A stretch of DNA of 64,000 nucleotides from assembly GCA_027627225.1 (NCBI GenBank), contig CM051036.1, positions 34,367,426 through 34,431,425 of the forward strand. The letters run 5' to 3'. Every line of letters begins with the position of its first letter. Position 1 is the first letter of the stretch. The DNA comes from Congeria kusceri (taxonomy: Eukaryota; Mollusca; Bivalvia; Myida; Dreissenidae). The notes under the pieces were generated by a model, which was not told the DNA's origin, made no database searches, and saw nothing but the letters and a program-made list of their open reading frames with translations. A program made the position numbers and the translations under genes. This document shows, in pieces, positions 56,854-64,000 of this stretch.

Positions 56854-57082
56854 ACTGTGGTAGGATTTGACACACTCCTACAATCAACTGTGGTAGGATT
56901 TGACACACTCCTACAATCAACTGTCGTAGGATTTGACACACTCCTACAATCAACTGTGGTAGGATTTGACACACTCCTACAATCAACTGTGGTAGGATTT
57001 TACACACTCCTACAATCAACTGTGGTAGGATTTTACACACTCCAACAATCATCTGTGGTAGGATTTGACACACTCCTACAAT
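56854..57082 (+). repeat. 33-bp minisatellite, seven in-frame copies
   Basis: The units start at 56860, 56893, 56926, 56959, 56992, 57025 and 57058, each GTAGGATTTGACACACTCCT plus ACAATCAACTGTG. Within each unit GTAGGA and TCCTAC are an inverted pair 10 bases apart. Translates to TVVGFDTLLQS per unit. Copies 5 and 6 share a G-to-T change. Confidence 0.95.
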
Positions 57083-58879
57083 ACCGCTTGTCTTGTCAGG
57101 AACTTTCATCAAGAGAGAAAGAGCTAGTAATTAAGTCTAGTGTAAATTGCCATAGGTCAAACAATAAACACACTTCAGTGAACAAGAAAACAAAACGTCC
57201 AAGGCTAAAGCCTTCTCAAAAATATTTTTTTAAAGGACATCATATTTGCAAATTGTCTTTTTGCTTTGCATATGCCACATCCGCATCCACTTTAAAGAGA
57301 ATTACAAAGTCATATGACGATGAAGGCTTGACACCCAAAATTCATGCCAACACACATCGGTTACCATCAAATGCACATAGCCTCGATGACAACATCCGCA
57401 TTAAAAAGTTCATTGAAGAGTATGCAGTTGAAAATGGATTGCCATTACCAGGCCGAATGCCAAATTGTCCTGATTCAACAGTGTTGTTACTGCCCTCAGA
57501 CAAGACACTTGCTGATATTCACAGCATATACCAAGACAGTGCAGAAAAGGCAGGTTATCGCCAAGTGTCCGTTCAAACATTCAGAACAAGGTGGAAAGAA
57601 CTTTGCCCACATATCAATGTTACAAAACCAGCTACAGATTTATGTTTTGTCTGTCAAAACTTATTGGCCAAGCTAAATAGTAGTGGTAGAATGTCAGAAG
57701 AAGACAAAGAGGATCAGGCAAAACAATACTCTGACCATCTAGAAATAGCTTGGAGGCAGCGGCTTTTATATAAAGCACAAGTTTTAGACAGCAAAGCCAC
57801 TTGCACTTCTCAGGATATTGTTGAAGGTGTGAGATAGAAAATGTTATTATTATTATTTTTTTATTATTATTATAAACATATGCAAATATTTTGGCATCAA
57901 AATTATCATGCATTTCATTTATTTCTGTTTAAAATATGTTCTCATTATTCAAAATAATTTTTTTTTAAATGTGTTATATTTCATATGTGCATGAATACAG
58001 GGAATAAAATTATGATTTGTAAGATTTTTACCAGGAATCATATTCATTGTCAGTAAAAAAAAAAAAAAATATTAAATATTTTTAAATTTAATTCAAATAT
58101 TTATATTGCAGGGGCAGGTCCATGTACGTTTGATGGCACTATACACTATTAATGGGACTTCGCCCAGACAGTACATTACCCGCATCATGCCAGGCAGGTC
58201 GGCCCAATTTACTTTGCCTCGCCCAGGAAGTAACATGCGTTTGGAATGTGCTCCGATGGAACAGGTAACATGTTATGGAATCAACAGTCCAAAATTCTGA
58301 TGCCTTTGTAAACTATAATTGTCTATTTCATGTAAAATGTTGTTATACAGATTTTAGGCAAGACAAATGTTAAATTAAGTTTGCATTAAACTTGTAACAT
58401 GCTCTGACCTTATATATTTCTATTGCAGGACGACAGACATTCTAATTAATAGATGAGGCCGAGCTACCTGGGAAGGGGGCAGACTGTGTGATCAGCTTGG
58501 TGCACCATTACTTCCAGCACTATGGTGGTGGAGAGAAGAATGCACAGGTATACTAGGATATTAAATTTATGGACAAAGAATGTTTTTATACAGAAATAGC
58601 AAAATCACTATTATTTTGTTTCTTGTATACTAACAAAGTAGATCTTCTTATTTATGTGATACATATTGAAAACCAATATAGACAGAATTATTACTTAGTG
58701 TTTTTACCTTTTTGTTGCTCCAGATCCATTTTGACAACGCTGTTGGTCAGAATAAGAACCATGTGGTCATATGTTATTGCATGTGGCGAGCGATACAAGG
58801 TCAGTATAGACAATATAATTATTTTATTTGACATAGTAAACACCTGTATGCAAGACTAGCAAATGATGAGGAATATCCA

Positions 58880-59270
58880 ACTTCCTCTATGTTTCGACAA
58901 ATCATTATATTCAGTAAATTTTATTTTATATGTAAATCCCATGCCGACTTGTCCGACGCTGGTAATTTTACTGTCGGACAAGTAAATTTTTCCTGACAAG
59001 TACAATTTCAAGGTGTGAAACTGATGTAAAAGTTGGAAGTTAATTATCATATATTTGAATATTTAAATTACAAATTGTGTTTCATTTATTATTTATTAAA
59101 ATTAACTTTTAGGGAAAAAATATATCAGGAAGGCCTTGAATAAAAACTATATTTTTATTTGGACAAGTGACTATTGCATGCGGACAAGTAGATTTTTGCA
59201 AATAACTTGTCCATAGACATGTAAATAATTTTTGTATTTCCACACCACAGTGCATGATCAGTATCAGACA
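58880..59270. repeat. GGACAAGT-rich insert in the transposase region
   Basis: It contains a perfect 11-bp hairpin (ACTTGTCCGAC at 58949, GTCGGACAAGT ending 58985) and further GGACAAGT words at 59160 and 59185. It separates transposase exons and is probably a nested element. Resembles the GGCAAGTAA words of 24091-24843. Confidence 0.5.
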
Positions 59271-59799
59271 AGCTTCTAATTTTTCAGGCCTTCATAAGTC
59301 CATTAGCATCAACACAATGCTGGCCAGACACACAAAATTTGCCGCAGACTGGCATTTTGGTGTGTGAGGTTAAGTGGAGGGCAAGTGATGCAGAGACTAT
59401 ACAGGGCATTGCCAACACTGTCCAGTCCTCGTCTAGATCTGGACATAACATACCCCACCTTGTGTCCGAGCCAGGGAGAACGGTCCAGTTTTTTTAGTGG
59501 AAGTTGTGCCTTTAGGACTTCTTCAGGAACATCAAGCGTATCACGAAGTACCACCATTTCTTTGTTTCCAAAGATCAGCCTGGTGTCCTGCACTGTAAGG
59601 AGTATGCTGACTCCACTAAAGAATGTTTTGATATTTTGAAGTGTGCAGTAAATAAGAATGCAATGCCATCTCTCAAGAACATTCCCACACTACCTTTAGC
59701 AAGGCAGTGAGTGGTTCCTGTATGAAAACATTTCCAAATTTTTCAGGTTAGAGTCTGCAAGCGAAAAAACATGTCCCAAACCACAATTGCCAAAGTAAT

Positions 59800-61135
59800 A
59801 TTTATTGTGAACTGGTTGTAATATAGGAATGTGTCACTGATATCTATATTTTCATACTAGATTTGGTAGATTTAATGGTTACTTTATTGATTTCAACTTG
59901 ATAATTTTGATCTGGAAAATTACCGGTTGATTTTTCTTAAAGAATCGGAATTTGATATGTTTAGCTCACCTGTTAGCTTTCTTTACATTCGAGCTTAAAT
60001 TAATTATACATAAACTATATACATTATAGTTGAATGTTAAAAATTAATTGTCAGATGGAACAATCAAGGTATTTCTTGGTTTATATTATACATATGTAGA
60101 TGTAAAAGTAACCTTAAGACTTACCTTCAGAAATTAAGGTATTCCTACTTAACTTTTTTAATCATAAAACAGAATTGTGTTTATAACTTTTACTTGTATT
60201 TGTAAATTGTGTAGGTTGTCCAAGTTTATCTTTCAATGGTTGTCAAATACATATTGCCACATTGTATGTATTATGTTTTGAAATAATGCATTTTAGATAT
60301 TTAAAATTATGACCACCAGGTTTAAGAATTCATTACTTTTGATGTGTCATTTTCTTGTTGAATAGATTACCCGTAAATATAGATTGTGAATACATTTATT
60401 AATTTAATAATTTTTAATATTTTTCAATTCGATATTTTTCACACTGATTTTGATGTTGAAATTCTCAGTTTGAGAAGATTGGTTACCATGGCAAACATTT
60501 TTTGACTTTATAAGGTTAATCTTTTGGCATTTAGTTTATATGTATAACATGTAAATTAACTTTGCATCCTATATGAAGGCTTGGAATTTGTTTTAAATTT
60601 CATCGTATATGAGTAAATTAAATGTTTTAGATTTTCCGAATCGATTGATTGCTTACCCCATGGTTACAAAAAGCAGTAAAATCTACATTGTTATGAATTT
60701 TCACACATCTGAATATGTTAACATAACTTTTAAAAATTGTTCATCAAGTTTTTTTAATGAACATATTTTTGTTTAATTTTTAAATAATTAAATCAGTTGA
60801 TATTAAAGAAATTCATATTTTTTAGAAGATTTGTTACCATGGAAACCATTGTTTGACTTTATAATGTTGATGCTTTTGGCAGTGTAGTTTATATGTTTAA
60901 CTGTTTTTACTATTTCCTTTAACATATTATGGCTTGAATGTTGTTTAAAACGTGATTGTATATGAGTAATAAAAACATACTACTTTTGGATTTTCCGACT
61001 ATTTAATGCTTACACCATGGTTACGAAAAAGGCCGTAAAATTTACAATGTTAGGAATTTCCACAAACAACTTCGGACTTAGATTCCCAATGCATTACTTT
61101 ACCTGAAAATGATAATATCTCAACCTGTCATTTTT
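59800..61135. other. Non-coding 3' part of the transposon
   Basis: AT-rich. A diverged internal duplication (about 60440-60700 and 60780-61040) shares TTGGTTACCATGGCAAAC-type and CCCATGGTTAC words. No coding sequence seen. Confidence 0.5.
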
Positions 61136-61464
61136 TGACCAAATGGGTCAAAATGGCTTGTGCAGCCACAAATAAACACCATTTTACTACAATTCTTACA
61201 AAATGTTTCAAATAATATTCAACAAGAACAATCATTTTTCATTAAAATATCTCAATGAATTATGCAAAAGTTATGTCAAAAGCAACAACATTTCATAACT
61301 ACAGATTAGCAGTACATTATCCAAATTTCATATACTTTATAATAATTATAAACAAATTTACCCATAAATAATCTCTACTTACATTAAATATTTTTTTCCA
61401 GTGATATGACAATATTCATTTTAATTATTATTACACTTAATTGTAATAACATCTTATGAAGAAG

Positions 61465-61817
61465 AAAAAAATGCGGAAACCGCATTAAAGCCAGATTTTT
61501 TATTTTGCCGATGGGGGTACATGTACAAGTCAATGTTGGTGAAGAAGTATGGAAGTTTGTGGCCATTTTGTGCATTGGGGCAGAACCATTTGAATAAGTT
61601 TGGAACAGTGTTAAGTTTCATCAAGATTGATCAAGAACTTTAGAAAATAAGACTGGAATACAAAACTTCAACGCAATTCTATTTTTAGCTCTAGCAGCCA
61701 TTTTGTGCAGTGAGGTGGAACTGTTTGAATAAGTTTGGTAGAGAAATACTAAACGAAAATTGAAAATTTAGCCATAGATTTAGAAGAAAATGCCGTTTAG
61801 ATATAATTCTATTTTTT
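61465..61817 (+). repeat. Tandem-unit repeat with terminal hairpin (left part)
   Basis: It begins with the ATGCGG-AAA-CCGCAT hairpin and TAAAGCCAGATTTTTT. Two units then carry GGCCATTTTGTGCA and TTTGAATAAGTTTGG. It is interrupted by the SINE at 61818 and continues at 62118. Confidence 0.7.
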
Positions 61818-62117
61818 GCCGGGCCGGCTAGCTCAGTTGAAAGAGCGATGGACTACAAATCAGTGGATCGCGGGCTCGATTCCCAGCCGGGCCACATAAC
61901 TTGTTTGGGGATTGGTCATGAAATTTATTTCTACGGCCATTCTCCCCCTACCTCTGATTCAAGTAGGGCAGTTGTCAGTTACTGGCATAAGAATGTGCAC
62001 TCAGTACTAGTAAACCAGCTTACCCAGGAAAAGTTTGAGTATGTTAACTGACCGCCTTTATATGACTGAAATACTGTTGAATACGGCGAAAAATCCAAAT
62101 AAACAAACGAACAAACT
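61818..62117 (+). mobile_element. tRNA-derived SINE (copy 2) with 12-bp target duplication
   Basis: A box TAGCTCAGTTGAAAGAGC and B box GGCTCGATTCC, then the same central block as 53451 (CATTCTCCCCCTACCTCTGA), ACTGAAATACTGTTGAATAC and an AAACAAACGAACAAAC tail. ATAATTCTATTT flanks both sides (61803-61814 and 62124-62135), as expected for LINE-driven insertion. Confidence 0.88.
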
Positions 62118-62286
62118 ACAAACATAATTCTATTTCTAGCTCTGGAGGACATCTTGTGCAGTGAAGCGGAACCATTTTCCCAGGTTTGGTAGAGGACCAT
62201 CCAAATAGCATTTCTGTAAAGTTTTATGAAGATTGACCCGGAACTTTTGAAAACATGACAGGAATACAAAATTTTAACGCATTTTC

Positions 62287-63993
62287 TATTTTTAGCTCAC
62301 CTGAGCACAAAGTGCTCATGTGAGCTTTTGCGATCGCCCATTGTGTCATGCGTGCGTGCGTCGTCAACTTTTCATTCAAACAACATCTCCGACGAAACCA
62401 CTTGGCAGATTTTCACCACCCGAATGATCATTAGGTGACACTCTTTCAAAGTTGTTCAAATCGTTATGATCCGTTGCATATGTAGGTCACCAGATCTAAA
62501 AATAGATTTAAAAAGTGTAAACTTTAAAAATCTTCCCTGAAACCGCAGGGCCCAGAGGTTTCATATTTGGTATGTAACATCCTATAGTGGTCCTCAACAA
62601 AGATTGTTCAAACTATGCCCCTGGGTTCAAACGAGCCACGCCCAGGGGGTCACATGGTTTAAATAGTATATATATAGCAAAATGACTTTAAAAATCTTCT
62701 CCTCTGAAACCACAAGGCCCAGAAGTTTCTTATTTGGTATGTAACATTCTATAGTGGTCCTCTACAAAGATTGTTCAAATTATGCCCCTGGGGTCAAAAC
62801 TGGCCACGCCCCGGGGGTCACATGGTTTATATAGAATATATAGCAAAATGACTTTAAAATTCTTCTCCTCTGAAACCGCAAGGCCCAGAGGTTTCAGTTT
62901 TGGTATGTAACGTCCTTAAGTGGTCCTTTAGAAATTTTGTTCTAATTATTTCCCTGGGGTCAAAAAAGGCTATGCCACGGGGGTCACATGGTTAAATACA
63001 GAAAATACAGCAAAATGACTTTAAAAATCTTCTCCTCTGAAACCACAAGGCCCAGAGGTTTCATATTTGGTATGTAACATCCTATAGTGGTCCTCTACAA
63101 AGAGTGTTCCAATGATGCCCCTGGGGTCAAAACTGGCCACGCCTGGGGTCACATGATTTATATAGACCTAAATAGCATAATGACTTTAATAATCTTCTCC
63201 TCTGAAACCGCAAGGCCCAGAGGTTTCTTATTTGGTATGTAACATCATATAGTAGTCCTCTACAAAGATTGTTCAAATGATGCCTCTGGGGTCAAAACTG
63301 GTCACGCCCCGGGGGTCACATGGTTTATATCAACTTTAATAACAAAATGTCTTTAAAAATCTTCTCCTCTGAAACAGCAAAGTCCAGAGATTTTGTATTT
63401 GGTATGTAACATCCTCGAGTGGTCCTCTACAAAGATTGTTCAAATTATGCCCCATGGGTCAAAACTGACCACACCCCAGAGGTCACATGGTTTATATAGA
63501 CTTAAATAGCAAAATGACTTTAAAAATCTTCTCCTCTGAAACTGCAAGGCCTAGAGGTTTTATATTTGGTATGTAACATCCGTATAGTGGTCCTCTGTAT
63601 TGTTTAAATTATGCCCCTGGGGTCAAATCTGGTCATGTGCCGGGAGTCACATGGTTTATATAGACTTAAATAGCAAAAGGACTTTAAAAATCTCCTCCGC
63701 TTTCCTATATTTGGTAAGTAACATTGCATAGTGGTCCTCTCCAAAGATTGTTCAATTATGCCCCTGGGGTCAAATCTGGAGGCACCCCAAGGGGTCACAT
63801 GCTTTATATAGACTTAAATAGCAAAGTTACTTTAACAATCTTTACCTGAAACCGCAAGGCCCAGAGGTTTGTTCAAGATTGTTCATATTATGCCCCTGGG
63901 ATAAAAATAAGCCAAACCTCGGGGATGCAAATTCCAATTGGGTTACAAGGTCTCAGTTGATCGTCCTAGGGCCCTCAGGGCTCTCTTGTTAGC
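62287..63993 (+). repeat. Complete family A repeat, about nine units
   Basis: The left hairpin (AGCTCACCTGAGCA...TGCTCATGTGAGCT) is followed by units of about 165 bp (AAATCTTCTCCTCTGAAACC, GGTATGTAACATCC, GTCAAAACTGGCCACGCC), and it ends CTAGGGCCCTCAGGGCTCTC then TTGTT at 63993. Same unit type as the inverted copy at 38638-39760. Confidence 0.85.
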
Positions 63994-64000
63994 TCTAGTG

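Larger units (their letters stand above)
56450..59798 (+). pseudogene. Decayed transposase of the HxDNxxGQNKN type
   Basis: Pieces in order: an acidic N-terminus from ATG 56450 with stops; LYGQPC and the 11-residue repeat (56840-57082); a long open part to 57837 with FFKGHHICKLSFCFAYATSA, NTHRLPSNAHSL, TDLCFVCQNL and an Arg/Lys region; at 58115-58260 GPCTFDGTIHY, a stop, then WDFAQTVHYP and GPIYFASPRK with another stop; at about 58430-58550 LIDEAELPGKGADCVISLVH; at 58724-58800 IHFDNAVGQNKNH; and at 59370-59798 KYHHFFVSKDQPGVLHCKEY then WFLYENI and a CPKP end. This order matches a large unnamed animal transposase family; the DN...GQNKN block is probably part of an RNase H-like (DDE) core. At least six stops or frame breaks make it inactive. 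Confidence 0.75.
55913..61170 (+). mobile_element. 5.26-kb DNA transposon with 32-bp TIRs and a broken transposase
   Basis: TGTGGCCGCACAAGCTATTT plus TGACCCATTTGG (55913-55944) is inverted at 61139-61170 with two mismatches. All detectable coding sequence (56450-59798) lies between. Flanking target duplication is not clear (A-rich on both sides). The 1.3 kb after the coding part is AT-rich with a near-duplicated block (TTACCATGG(C/A)AAAC-CATT at about 60480 and 60835). Confidence 0.8.

Noticed and set aside
56756..57112. Minus-strand ORF with a repeated CQILPQLIVGV-type peptide
   Set aside because: Opposite strand of the 33-bp minisatellite; the plus strand is in frame with transposase sequence.
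61818..61895. Possible tRNA gene
   Set aside because: Part of a SINE with a 12-bp target duplication; the folded arms are imperfect.

Overview
This is eukaryotic nuclear DNA, AT-rich and dominated by dispersed repeats. The organism is most likely a bivalve mollusc. Grounds: tandem-unit repeats of the kind described in bivalves as pearl-type elements (units of about 150-190 bp with CCTTGACC motifs and degenerate ACGG runs at the ends), tRNA-derived SINEs, short MITEs, and small exons (75-300 bp) with canonical GT-AG borders separated by repeat-filled introns. A dreissenid-like bivalve is my guess from repeat style only.

Genes, all on the + strand between about 9.9 and 33.7 kb. (1) A KMT5A/set-1-like SET-domain gene in four phase-matched exons, 10148-14820, preceded by an 87-codon ORF that overlaps its start codon. 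(2) Seven exons, 18017-20760, encoding four RanBP2-type zinc fingers and an FxFG-repeat region, resembling the middle and C-terminal part of nucleoporin Nup153. (3) Ten exons, 21672-33725, encoding an acidic segment, two C2H2/C2HC fingers, a tyrosine-recombinase-like domain, an acidic 11-residue repeat and a terminal Myb/SANT-like domain. Blocks 2 and 3 join in phase with no stop between them once single-base frame breaks are allowed for. SET plus recombinase plus Myb in this order could be one very long or chimeric gene, or two to three neighbouring genes. Five single-base frame breaks, several at homopolymers, look more like assembly indels than decay because every splice site and phase is kept.

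The rest is mobile DNA. A 5.26-kb transposon with 32-bp terminal inverted repeats (55913-61170) carries a broken multi-exon transposase whose N-terminal part holds a seven-copy, in-frame, hairpin-forming 33-bp minisatellite. A LINE reverse-transcriptase tail is at 4378-4663. At least eight MITE-like or TIR-bounded elements, five or six SINEs, and many copies of two tandem-unit repeat families fill the introns and the 34-55 kb and 61-64 kb regions. These two families have unrelated bodies but share terminal structures: a hairpin followed by TCTTGTT at one end and a hairpin next to an A/T run at the other. This suggests Helitron/Helentron-type non-autonomous elements. No RNA genes, CRISPR arrays or bacterial features were found.
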